13,770 nucleotides of DNA from Cyclobacteriaceae bacterium (GTDB taxonomy: Bacteria; Bacteroidota; Bacteroidia; Cytophagales; Cyclobacteriaceae). Positions within the stretch are counted from its first letter, which is position 1. Each line of letters begins with the position of its first letter. Shown here piece after piece: positions 1 to 7,048 of the stretch. The stretch is taken from assembly GCA_030589835.1 (NCBI GenBank), contig JAUUZS010000039.1:1-13770 (forward strand). Reading direction: 5' to 3'. The notes below the pieces were generated by a model. That model made no database searches and had not been told where the DNA came from. It was given only the letters and a program-made list of their open reading frames with translations. The translations under genes and the position numbers were made by a program.

Positions 1-300
1 CGAAAGGACCTGCTATTAGGCGCAGAACAAAAAGGAGATTCTTTACTGATCACGATAGAATCCAACCTTCCATGGACAGGAAAGCTCTATCTTGATAAGC
101 AGCGTTTCAAAGATAATATGAATTTGCCTGTTGACTGGCCTCGTATCAATCAATTTCCAGAATGGTTTACGATTAAAAAAGAGGGAGATTACCAACTTGC
201 AGATATTGCCGGTGGAGTAGTAAAAAAACATAAAGGGGATCAACTGTTACAGGGCATAGAACTTAAGTTATCGGATGAAAAAAAATTGATTTTATATTAG
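1..300 (+). CDS. C-terminal end of an unidentified protein (5' end outside the window)
   Basis: The frame is open from the first base to a TAG at 298-300, giving 99 residues with no start codon needed inside the window, so this is the tail of a longer gene. The visible sequence has alternating hydrophobic and polar residues (LLITIESNLPW, KLYLDKQRF), a WPRINQFPEWF motif and a C-terminal GIELKL...LILY strand. That would suit a C-terminal beta domain like those ending many secreted Bacteroidota enzymes. I do not recognise the family and assign no function. An internal ATG at 118 could open a 60-residue frame, but the uninterrupted upstream frame with the same character makes that start unlikely. 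About 217 bases separate its stop from the next gene, so the two are probably not tightly co-transcribed. Confidence 0.7.
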   Translation, partial: RKDLLLGAEQKGDSLLITIESNLPWTGKLYLDKQRFKDNMNLPVDWPRINQFPEWFTIKKEGDYQLADIAGGVVKKHKGDQLLQGIELKLSDEKKLILY

Positions 301-517
301 TATTGTTTGAATGAGATAAACATCTTCGCCCTTAGGAATTGTTATGATATAAGTTGAGGAATAGGCGAATTTATTTTTTCTTTTTCCACGCCTCGCTGGC
401 TGGAGGGAGGAGAAGCAGGAACGGCTAGTAATTTCGTATCAATTCCTTAATTATTTCAGAAGAACAACCGATTAACTCAATAAAAATTTTATTTCACACT
501 TGCATCTATTTAAAGTC
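301..517. other. intergenic spacer, no gene seen
   Basis: These 217 bases hold no convincing reading frame. A pyrimidine-rich stretch (about 372-388) is followed by a purine/GC-richer segment (about 400-430). I see no clear TTTG / TAnnTTTG promoter pair; TAATTTCG near 428-435 is a one-mismatch match to the -7 element but has no partner at the right distance. The promoter of the downstream TolB-like gene must lie here if that gene is transcribed on its own. Confidence 0.4.
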
Positions 518-2035
518 ATGAAAATCTTTTCAATATTATTAGTATTCATTATGTGCGCTTTCACCATCACATTTGGGCAAAACAATCCCGTTGGTATCTT
601 CAATCAATCAAGCGATGTGGGTAATCCGGCAAAGCAAGGCGCAACCACTTATGATCCTTTAAGCCAGATATATACCATAAAAGGAGCGGGCTATAATATT
701 TGGTTCGAGCGTGATGAATTTCATTATGCATATAATTCACTAAAAGGAGATTTCATCCTTACCGCCAACTTTGAATTTGTAGGAGACGGCGTAGATGCAC
801 ATCGGAAATATGGCTGGATGATCCGTGAATCCTTAGATGAAAAGGCTTCTCATATCAGTGCTGTCGTTCATGGTGATGGACTTTCATCACTTCAATGGCG
901 GTCATTGCGTGGCGCATACATGCGCGATCCGCAAGATGAGATTCGTGGCCCCAAAACCAATTATTCTGTGCTTCAGTTAGAGCGTAAAGGAAAAAAGGTG
1001 ATTATGCGGGCCGCACACCGGGGAGAGCCACTGCAGCTGATAGGTTCAAAAATCATGGAGGATATGAAGCCGGAAGTGTTGGCCGGATTGTATGTGTGTG
1101 CGCACAATGCTGATGTGATCGAAGAAGCAAAAATATGGAATGTGCGCATCGATCAGCCGGAGGCTGAAGGATATAATCCTTATGACAGTGGATTCCTTGG
1201 TTGCAGAATGGAGACCATGAATGTTTTTAATGGTAAAAGAAAGGTCATTTACGAATCAGACGGGAGGTTTGAAGCCCCTAATTGGATGCCGGATGGCGAT
1301 AAACTGCTGTTTAATATGGATGGATCGATTTACACCATTCCTGTAGAAGGAGGTGAAATCAACAAGATCAATACAGGCAATGTCAAGCGAAACAACAATG
1401 ATCACGGTATTTCCTTTGACGGAAAATTACTCGCAATTAGCAGCAGCAAGGAAGGGGAGAGCTCGGCGATTTATGTGCTGCCCCTCGAAGGAGGAGAGCC
1501 AAAGCGTATTACAGCACTGACTCCATCTTATTGGCATGGCTGGAACCCGAATAATAAGGAGGTAGCATATGTTGCCAAGCGCAGTGAAGATGAACCTTAC
1601 AACATTTACAAAGCATCCATCAAAGATGGAAAGGAAATCCCCGTTACCACCTTCGATTATGGTCATGTAGATGGACCGGAATATTCGCCGGATGGCAAAT
1701 ACATTTATTATAATGGAAGTCAGTCCGGGACAATGCAGATTTGGCGCATGAAGCCTGACGGAACAGAAAACGAACAGCTCACCTTTGATCAGTACAATGA
1801 CTGGTTTCCACATATTTCCCCTGACGGGAAATGGATGGTGTATATCAGTTTCCCGGAGACAATACCGGTAGATGGTCATCCATCCTATAAACGTGTGACC
1901 TTAAACCTGATGCCAGCAGACGGTGGGCAATCAAAAGTGATCGCCTATCTGTATGGCGGTCAGGGAACCATAAATGTCCCTTCCTGGTCTCCTGATAGCA
2001 AACGCATTGCTTTTGTGAGTAATTCTGGGAAGTAG
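518..2035 (+). CDS. secreted TolB-like (PD40) beta-propeller protein with N-terminal beta-sandwich-like region
   Basis: The 505-residue product begins MKIFSILLVFIMCAF and has a typical signal peptide, with likely cleavage just before the Q of TFGQ near residue 21. It should therefore be exported to the periplasm or cell surface. An in-frame TTG lies 18 bases upstream at 500, but ATG at 518 places the charged end directly before the hydrophobic core and is preferred. Residues about 45-215 look like a DUF1349/laminin-G-like beta sandwich. From about residue 235 to the end there are roughly six PD40/TolB-type repeats, seen as SPDGK-like turns (YSPDGKYIYY, ISPDGKWMVY, WSPDSKRIAF) and xxxGGE strands. 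Such proteins are often called TolB or 'biopolymer transporter TolR' in Bacteroidota. No Pal or TolA neighbour is present, so a real role in the Tol system is doubtful; binding to a protein or glycan is more likely. The call is firm on architecture and weak on function. Confidence 0.85.
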   Translation: MKIFSILLVFIMCAFTITFGQNNPVGIFNQSSDVGNPAKQGATTYDPLSQIYTIKGAGYNIWFERDEFHYAYNSLKGDFILTANFEFVGDGVDAHRKYGWMIRESLDEKASHISAVVHGDGLSSLQWRSLRGAYMRDPQDEIRGPKTNYSVLQLERKGKKVIMRAAHRGEPLQLIGSKIMEDMKPEVLAGLYVCAHNADVIEEAKIWNVRIDQPEAEGYNPYDSGFLGCRMETMNVFNGKRKVIYESDGRFEAPNWMPDGDKLLFNMDGSIYTIPVEGGEINKINTGNVKRNNNDHGISFDGKLLAISSSKEGESSAIYVLPLEGGEPKRITALTPSYWHGWNPNNKEVAYVAKRSEDEPYNIYKASIKDGKEIPVTTFDYGHVDGPEYSPDGKYIYYNGSQSGTMQIWRMKPDGTENEQLTFDQYNDWFPHISPDGKWMVYISFPETIPVDGHPSYKRVTLNLMPADGGQSKVIAYLYGGQGTINVPSWSPDSKRIAFVSNSGK

Positions 2036-2252
2036 TTAAAAAGGAGATGGTAAAATCATACACCTGCAAAGCCTGAACCTGACCACCGTCATCAGAAAGG
2101 GATGCTGATGGAAGAAGGGCTCTAAGGAAGAGTTGGAGAAGAAAGGAAAATTTGAAATGAGTATAAAGTCTTGACAACAAGCGTTTTTTTTAAAAAGAGT
2201 GATAAGGGATAGTTAAAAATCATTAATTTTGAATAACAGTAATATACTATAA
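2036..2252. other. intergenic spacer before the toxin-antitoxin pair
   Basis: These 217 bases contain no convincing gene. A TTGACA hexamer at 2171-2176 is followed by an eight-T run, and AT-rich TATACTAT-like sequence lies directly before the antitoxin ATG. None of these forms a properly spaced Bacteroidota promoter. Any autoregulatory operator of the toxin-antitoxin pair would be expected here, but I see no clear inverted repeat. Confidence 0.3.
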
Positions 2253-2495
2253 ATGGATATTCAAGCTGATAAACTGAGTTTAATAGAATGGATTGCAGGA
2301 ATAAATGATGACCGAATTATTAGGCAATTCAAATCTCTCCAAATATCCAATCAAGAAAAAGTTAATGCCTCACTTACCTCTGAAGAAAAATCATATATTG
2401 ATCAAGGTCTAAAATCCATTTCCGAAGGTAAGGTTCAAACTCATGAATCAGTAATGCAATCCACAAAGGAGAAATATCCCAAGCTTTTCATATAA
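2253..2495 (+). CDS. antitoxin of a RelE/ParE-type toxin-antitoxin pair
   Basis: This 80-residue acidic and basic mixed protein sits 4 bases before a RelE/ParE-like toxin frame, the usual antitoxin-first order. Its N-terminal half (KLSLIEWIAGINDD, residues about 7-20, then IIRQFKSLQ) resembles short Bacteroidota antitoxins and should form a helical DNA-binding or dimerisation part. The C-terminal half has the SEEKSYIDQGLKSISEGK pattern (about 43-60; an acidic E-x3-I/D-x-GL-x8-G helix) common in 'addiction module component' antitoxins, where it wraps the toxin. The expected role is to neutralise the toxin and repress the operon. The frame is intact while the toxin is shifted (see next entry), so the antitoxin may now be free of its partner or may guard against a related toxin elsewhere. 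The family call rests on pattern and context. Confidence 0.75.
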   Translation: MDIQADKLSLIEWIAGINDDRIIRQFKSLQISNQEKVNASLTSEEKSYIDQGLKSISEGKVQTHESVMQSTKEKYPKLFI

Positions 2496-2499
2496 TTTC

Positions 2500-2788
2500 A
2501 TGGAAATTATATGGTCGGATGATGCTAAGCTGGATTACGATAAGAATATTGAATATTTAATAGAGGAATGGTCTGAAAAGTCCGCATCTTCATTTATTGA
2601 GGATGTTGAATCTATCTTGGATCTATTGAAAATCGATCCAGAGCTCTATCCTTTCTGCGACTATAAATCCATAAGAAGAGCTGTGGTCCGGAAGCAAATC
2701 ATACTTTTTTTATCAAGTCAAAAGATCATCGATATATCTTGTTCGTTTTTGGAAAACTCACAAAGATCCCCAATCATTGAAACTATAA
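2500..2788 (+). pseudogene. RelE/ParE-family toxin, frameshifted at a T7 run
   Basis: The N-terminal 70 residues are typical of the plasmid-stabilisation RelE/ParE toxin fold: MEIIWSDDAKLDYDKNIEYL, then a two-helix hairpin, then DPELYPFCDYKSIRRAVVRKQIILF. After the seven T's at 2705-2711 the zero frame reads LSSQKIIDISCSF, unlike the family, and ends at 2820. Skipping one T makes the next codons read YQVKRSSIYLVRFWKTHKDP and stop at TAA 2786-2788, giving a 95-residue protein that matches the family's final beta strands (IYLVRFW) and usual length. The gene is therefore best read as a toxin with a one-base insertion in a homopolymer. That would abolish the catalytic C-terminal sheet, unless the shift is a sequencing error or is corrected by slippage. 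Without correction the product is a 106-residue protein with an abnormal tail. Confidence 0.8.
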
Positions 2789-2820
2789 AATCCCCTCGTG
2801 CCCCTCTAGTCCTCATTTGA

Positions 2821-3064
2821 GAGACAGCAGAAACGAGGAAGAAATGCAAGAGACCACCCGCCTGACGAGGATGGTTTGCAATGCGCTGTGTCAGTGAGAA
2901 TCGAAGGTATGAAATGAAAAATGAAGCCTGGGGAGCGCCGGATATTTTGCATTATGTACCTCTTCCTGTTTGGGTTTAAATAAAACCACTTTTTTTATTC
3001 GTGGAAATCAAACTCCTTGATAATGCTCAAAAAGTAGTATATTGGTAGCTAAAACCTACTAATC
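2821..3064. other. gene-poor spacer with a possible weak terminator
   Basis: No gene is visible in these 244 bases. A short hairpin, GGTTT (2973-2977) pairing with AAACC (2983-2987), is followed by a T-rich run at 2990-2997 and could be a weak terminator for the toxin-antitoxin unit. The rest of the first half is purine-rich and shows no protein similarity in any frame that I can recognise. Confidence 0.3.
3017..3044 (+). promoter_or_regulatory. candidate Bacteroidota promoter of the symporter-acyltransferase operon
   Basis: TTG at 3017-3019 is followed after 18 bases by TATATTG at 3038-3044, close to the Bacteroidota -33 TTTG and -7 TAnnTTTG elements. Transcription would begin about 15 bases before the ATG at 3065. 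It fits in position and spacing, but the -7 element is imperfect. Confidence 0.4.
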
Positions 3065-4000
3065 ATGGAAAGAGATCCACTCGAAGGTGTGAAGTTGAAT
3101 TGGAGCGATGATACAACCCTGGCCCTTAATTTTGCCATTGCAGTAATTATGTTTGGCGTAGCCCTTTGATTAACTAAGCAAAAAATTAATAATTAGGTCA
3201 AAAGTCCGAAACCTGTCCTGACAGGTATTATTTCCCAATTTGTGTTACTCCCATTCTTTACCTTCCTGCTTGTCTGGATCGTAAATCCCTTGCCAGGACT
3301 GGCTTTGGGGATGATATTGATCGCAGCTTGCCCGGGAGGGAATCTTTCTAACTTTTTCTCTTCCATTGGCAAAGCTAATGTCGCCTTGTCGATTAGCCTG
3401 ACCATAGCAGCATCCTTGTTGGCAGTGGTGTTCACCCCATTAAACTTTGAATTCTGGGGAGGTATGCTGGACAATACTTCAGGTATATTAACAAAAGTGA
3501 ATATCAGTTTCCTGGAGATGGCTCAAACGGTTTTTTTTATAATTGTTCTCCCGCTGATAGGAGGGGTTCTGATTCAGGAGAAATTCCCGGTAGCCACAAA
3601 GAAGATTAAAAAAGTGATTAAATACATTTCATTTCTGATCCTTATTCTACTCACTGTTCTGGCTTTCGCAAGTAATTATAGTTTGTTTTTGGAGTACTAT
3701 CAATATATAATTGCTTTGGTGCTTGCGCATAATGCTTTGGCTTTGTCAGTCGGTTATATTTTTAGCAGAATAATGAAATTAAGCAAGCCGGATTCAAGGT
3801 CCATAACAATAGAAACAGGGATCCAGAATTCCGCACTTGGTTTGGTGATTATTTTTTCATTTTTTGATGGTTACGGTGCTATGGCGCTGATCGCCGGATG
3901 GTGGGGAATATGGCATATTATATCGGGTTTTGCCATATCGCAATTTTTTGTGTACAGAGAAGCCAAATTAACAAAATCAGCAGCAGTAAAAGTGAAATGA
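3065..4000 (+). pseudogene. bile acid:sodium symporter (BASS/SBF) family gene with two in-frame stops
   Basis: One continuous frame from ATG 3065 to TGA 3998-4000 spans 311 codons, the normal size of BASS family transporters, which have about ten membrane helices and move organic anions with sodium. It is interrupted by TGA at 3167-3169 and TAG at 3194-3196. The translation flows across both: residues 1-34 (MERDPLEGVKL... ending VIMFGVAL) form the usual N-terminus and first helix, and after the TAG it resumes with VKSPKPVLTGIISQF, exactly as in the family. Family hallmarks downstream are the ACPGGNLSN motif and ETGIQNSALG. The TGA position is commonly Gly or Asp in relatives, so GGA to TGA is one simple explanation. 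A GTG at 3242 could restart translation but would lose the first helix and has no clear ribosome site. The gene is most likely inactive. The 3' end overlaps the acyltransferase start as ATGA. Confidence 0.8.
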
Positions 4001-5019
4001 TTGTAACATTAGGGAACCTATATTATTATCCACTAAAAATTTATGTATTTATCGCCAGCCACCTGTATTTCAGAAAGCTGCGTGTAGTAGGAAGAGAAAA
4101 TATTCCTGCCAAAGGCTCGGTAATATTTGCAATTAATCACCAGAATGCCTTGATGGATCCTATGCTTTTGAGCGTCGTGTCATGGAGAAATCCTCATTTC
4201 CTGGCAAGGGCGGATATTTTTAATAATAAATTTGCCGATAAATTTTTGCGAGGAGCCAAGATACTTCCTGTGTATAGAATCAGGGATGGGTATGATAGCG
4301 TAAAAATGAATCAGGTAATTTTTGAGGCGGCGAGAGATATTCTTTTGAGACGCGGCGCAGTAGGGATTTTTCCTGAAGGAAGCCACAGTTTAAAGTATAA
4401 AATCAGGCCTTTGAAGAAAGGATTTGCCAGAATTGCTTTTATGGCCGAAGCTGTTACAGATTTCAAGTTAAATGTTCAGGTTGTGCCTATTGGTATACAT
4501 TATGAATCGCATTTTTTGCCTTCAGGTAGAACCTTGATTAGTTTCGGGAAGCCAATAAAGGTAGCTGATTTTAAAGAAACTTACCTTCATGATCAAGAAG
4601 AAGCGATTGTAGGAATTACTGAAAAGCTTTCTGATGGCATTAAATCAAAAATGTTGCATTTTGAAAGTGAAGAAGATTACGATCATGTTTTAAAATCATT
4701 TTTAGAGCGCAGAGTGTATAAGAGAGACTTGCAAAAGCAATTGCAAGCCGATCAGACTTTGGTAGATTCGCTGGAGAAAGGAGCCGCTTTTGAGGAAAAA
4801 TCAGATAAAATAAACCCATTTCTACAGTTGCTGTCAAATACATGGCTGACGCTATGGCGTATATTGGCTTTTATCCCTAAATCAACTGTCGATTATATGG
4901 TCAAAAAAACAGCCAAAGACCCACATTTTATCGGGACCATGCGCTATACTTTTTCTATTTTTCTATATCCCCTAATTTATTTAATGCTGTATTATTTAAT
5001 CAAATTTTTGTTATTTTAG
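3997..5019 (+). CDS. PlsC-like lysophospholipid acyltransferase (HX5D subgroup)
   Basis: The 340-residue protein starts at ATG 3997, which overlaps the symporter stop by 4 bases, a coupling arrangement that supports this start over an upstream in-frame ATG at 3898. It carries the acyltransferase blocks of the PlsC superfamily: NHQNALMDP at residues 47-55 holding the catalytic His48 and Asp54, the GAKILPVYR block near 86-94, FPEGSHS at 125-131, and VVPIGIHYE at 162-170. His and Asp are separated by five residues instead of four, as in a known subgroup that includes yeast Gat/Sct enzymes and many Bacteroidota homologues. The C-terminus (about 315-338) is a hydrophobic membrane helix. The expected role is acyl transfer to a glycerol-phosphate or lysophospholipid at the inner membrane; the exact acceptor cannot be read from the sequence. 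Being downstream of a broken gene, its translation may be reduced. Confidence 0.85.
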   Translation: MIVTLGNLYYYPLKIYVFIASHLYFRKLRVVGRENIPAKGSVIFAINHQNALMDPMLLSVVSWRNPHFLARADIFNNKFADKFLRGAKILPVYRIRDGYDSVKMNQVIFEAARDILLRRGAVGIFPEGSHSLKYKIRPLKKGFARIAFMAEAVTDFKLNVQVVPIGIHYESHFLPSGRTLISFGKPIKVADFKETYLHDQEEAIVGITEKLSDGIKSKMLHFESEEDYDHVLKSFLERRVYKRDLQKQLQADQTLVDSLEKGAAFEEKSDKINPFLQLLSNTWLTLWRILAFIPKSTVDYMVKKTAKDPHFIGTMRYTFSIFLYPLIYLMLYYLIKFLLF

Positions 5020-5057
5020 TAAAGTAGTAGTCACCCAACTATTTAATTGAAAATGAT

Positions 5058-6383
5058 ATGAAAAAGTTTTTTTTTCTTGGACTTATTAGCCTTTTGGCAT
5101 CATGCGGAGAAAAGGTTGAAAAGACCGAAAAGCCCAACGTAATTTTAATTATGGCCGATGATATGGGGAGTGAGTGCCTTGCTATTAATGGGGCAACAGC
5201 ATATCTTACCCCCAATCTGGATCGCCTGAGCAAATCAGGTATGCGATTCACGAATGTGTTTTCACAACCGCTATGCACCCCATCGAGGGTAAAGCTGATG
5301 ACGGGAAAGCATAACTATAGAAATTATGAATATTTTGGATACCTGAACCCAAATCAGAAGACCATTGGCAATTTGATGAAAGAGGCGGGATATAAAACCG
5401 CCATCAGCGGAAAATGGCAACTGAACGGGTTGAGCTTTGAGCTGCCAGGTTATGATGATGTAACCCGACCAAATCATTTTGGATTTGATGAATATTGCTT
5501 ATGGCAGTTGGATCGGCCAAAGAAGGACGGGGAAAGATTTGCAGATCCATTGATTACCAAAAATGGAAAAGAAATGGAAGGTCTTGAAGATAAGTACGGG
5601 CCGGATGTGTTTGCCGATTTCATTTGTGAATTTATTGATAAGCATGCCGACGAGCCATTCTTTGTGTACTATCCGATGGTTTTGGTACACAATCCGTTTG
5701 TTCCTACACCTGACTCACCCGAGTGGAAATCCCTTGAAACACGAAATATAAAGGATCCGAAATTCTTCATAGACATGGTAGATTATACCGATAAGATCGT
5801 GGGTAAAATAGAACAAAAGCTTATTGAGCACGGGATCGACCAGAATACGATTTTAATTTTCACAGCAGATAACGGCACCAATATAGCCATTACTACACAG
5901 ACTGTAAATGGGCCCTACCCGGGAGGAAAATCCTATACTACACAGCGAGGCGTACATGTGCCTTTCGTAGTGAGCTGGCCGGATGGAATTCAAAAAACTG
6001 GGGACTACGCCGGATTAGTTGATTTCAATGATTTCTATCCAACTCTGGCCGAAATCATTCAAGTAGATGTTTCTGATGAAATATTGGATGGGCAGAGCTT
6101 TTTGCCTGTCTTGAAAGGTGATTTTACAGGAAGGAAAAACAGCACATTAATCCATTACGATCCGATGTGGGGCAATGCCAGTAAGAGCAGGAACCGTTTC
6201 GCAACTACAGACGCTTACAAGCTTTATCAGGACGGAAGTTTTTTCCATTTCGTACAGGATATTGATGAGCAGTCACCAAACGTTGATTTAACTGCAGAGC
6301 AGGAAACCACTAAGAAAAATCTTCAAATTTTGCTGGACCGGGCAGAGTCTGAATCGTCATGGAAAGAAAATAAAGAGCAATAG
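5058..6383 (+). CDS. S1-family sulfatase, lipoprotein, Cys-type
   Basis: The 441-residue protein starts with a lipoprotein signal (MKKFFFLGLISLLASC) whose lipobox LLASC places the lipidated Cys at residue 16, so it should be anchored in an envelope membrane. PNVILIMADDMG (27-38) holds the two calcium-binding Asp residues. CTPSR (73-77) is the sulfatase signature in which Cys73 is converted to formylglycine by a maturation enzyme not encoded in this window. GKW at 118-120 supplies the conserved Lys, and TADNGTN later gives the Asp-Asn metal pair. It should hydrolyse sulfate esters, probably of a polysaccharide or glycoconjugate, but the substrate cannot be told. It follows the acyltransferase after 38 bases, so co-transcription is possible. 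No SusC/SusD pair or other glycan enzyme is nearby. It ends before a strong terminator. Confidence 0.92.
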   Translation: MKKFFFLGLISLLASCGEKVEKTEKPNVILIMADDMGSECLAINGATAYLTPNLDRLSKSGMRFTNVFSQPLCTPSRVKLMTGKHNYRNYEYFGYLNPNQKTIGNLMKEAGYKTAISGKWQLNGLSFELPGYDDVTRPNHFGFDEYCLWQLDRPKKDGERFADPLITKNGKEMEGLEDKYGPDVFADFICEFIDKHADEPFFVYYPMVLVHNPFVPTPDSPEWKSLETRNIKDPKFFIDMVDYTDKIVGKIEQKLIEHGIDQNTILIFTADNGTNIAITTQTVNGPYPGGKSYTTQRGVHVPFVVSWPDGIQKTGDYAGLVDFNDFYPTLAEIIQVDVSDEILDGQSFLPVLKGDFTGRKNSTLIHYDPMWGNASKSRNRFATTDAYKLYQDGSFFHFVQDIDEQSPNVDLTAEQETTKKNLQILLDRAESESSWKENKEQ

Positions 6384-6401
6384 ATTTTTTCAGGGTATTA
6401 T

Positions 6402-6437
6402 AAAAAAAAGGCATCTCAAGTTGAGATGCCTTTTTTT
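6402..6437. terminator. bidirectional rho-independent terminator
   Basis: GGCATCTCAA at 6410-6419 and TTGAGATGCC at 6421-6430 form a perfect inverted repeat around one base. It is flanked by eight A's on the left and seven T's on the right, so it works on both strands. It lies between the converging sulfatase and isomerase genes, exactly where a shared terminator is expected. Confidence 0.93.
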
Positions 6438-6455
6438 ATCCATATTATTTCTGGC

Positions 6456-6893
6456 TTAGGATTCTGTTACTTCAATAGCATCTATTGAATCGCCTTGTTG
6501 AATGGCGTCCAGTACATCTAACCCTTCTGTTACCTTTCCAAAAACGGTGTGGTTTTTATCCAGATGGCTGGTGTTTTCCCTGCTGTGGCAAACGAAAAAC
6601 TGGGATCCGCCTGTATTCCGTCCTGCATGGGCCATCGATAGCACACCTTTATCGTGATACTGGTTTTCTCCGTCCAACTCACAATCGATAGTATAACCTG
6701 GGCCACCTGTTCCGTCACCTTTTGGGCATCCACCCTGAATCACGAAATTTGGGATTACCCTATGCCAGGTGAGGTTGTTGTAGTATCCGTCTTTAGCAAG
6801 TTTTGTAAAGTTTTCTACTGTCTTTGGGGCGTCCTTCTCATAGAATTCCACCTTCATGTCGCCTTTGTTTGTTTTGATTATTGCTTCTTTCAT
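6456..6893 (-). CDS. cyclophilin-type peptidyl-prolyl cis-trans isomerase
   Basis: The 145-residue protein is a single cyclophilin domain that speeds cis-trans isomerisation of prolyl bonds during folding. Active-site parts are present: [13 protein letters not shown] at residues 43-55 with the key Arg45, Phe50 and Gln53; [15 protein letters not shown] at 87-101; and [12 protein letters not shown] at 110-121, where the Trp of human cyclophilin A is His, as in many bacterial forms. It has no signal peptide, so it is cytoplasmic. The ATG at 6893 is preferred over the TTG one codon upstream, because of the A-rich leader and the promoter spacing. A full-consensus promoter lies upstream, and the gene stands alone in its transcript. 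Confidence 0.95.
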   Translation of the reverse strand: MKEAIIKTNKGDMKVEFYEKDAPKTVENFTKLAKDGYYNNLTWHRVIPNFVIQGGCPKGDGTGGPGYTIDCELDGENQYHDKGVLSMAHAGRNTGGSQFFVCHSRENTSHLDKNHTVFGKVTEGLDVLDAIQQGDSIDAIEVTES

Positions 6894-6918
6894 CAATTTT
6901 TTTTGTTTAAATCAGCGG

Positions 6919-6947
6919 CAAAGTTAGTAAATTATTTTTACCGCAAA
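6919..6947 (-). promoter_or_regulatory. Bacteroidota-type promoter of the isomerase gene
   Basis: On the minus strand TTTG (6947-6944) is followed after 17 bases by TAACTTTG (6926-6919), a perfect match to TAnnTTTG. The -7 element ends about 25 bases before the ATG at 6893, leaving a short A-rich leader. This is the best promoter in the window. Confidence 0.75.
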
Positions 6948-6970
6948 TAATTACATTTGGTTTCTTTAGG

Positions 6971-7038
6971 CTCGAAGCCCGAAGCTCGATTTTTTTTGTT
7001 TTCCCCAGCTCCCAGAACCCAGCACCTAGTCCCCAGTA
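6971..7038. repeat. two sets of 7-bp tandem repeats
   Basis: Three heptamers of the form CYCGANN lie at 6971-6991 (ctcgaag, cccgaag, ctcgatt). Five heptamers of the form CCCAGnn lie at 7004-7038 (cccagct, cccagaa, cccagca, cctagtc, cccagta), with exact period 7. A 12-base T-rich gap separates the sets. They sit in the spacer between the end of dinB and the promoter of the isomerase gene and do not look like a terminator. Confidence 0.8.
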
Positions 7039-7048
7039 TCTCAAAAAA

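Noticed and set aside
334..447. Inverted repeat AGGAATTG / CAATTCCT about 100 bases apart
   Set aside because: Only 8 bp long and far apart in AT-rich DNA; no supporting structure or T-run.
1427..1879. A 150-codon open frame on the minus strand
   Set aside because: It lies wholly inside the TolB-like gene on the other strand, whose translation has clear repeats and a signal peptide; the minus frame has no recognisable domain.
1845..2180. A 111-codon open frame on the minus strand reaching into the spacer
   Set aside because: Low-complexity, cysteine- and arginine-rich translation overlapping the end of a firm gene, with no promoter or family resemblance.
2171..2200. TTGACA as a sigma-70 promoter for the antitoxin
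   Set aside because: Bacteroidota do not use the TTGACA/TATAAT pattern as a rule, and no suitable -7 element follows at the right distance.
3167..3196. Stop-codon recoding or selenocysteine at the symporter stops
   Set aside because: Two different stop codons are involved, every other gene in the window uses standard stops, and no selenocysteine-type stem-loop is evident after the TGA.
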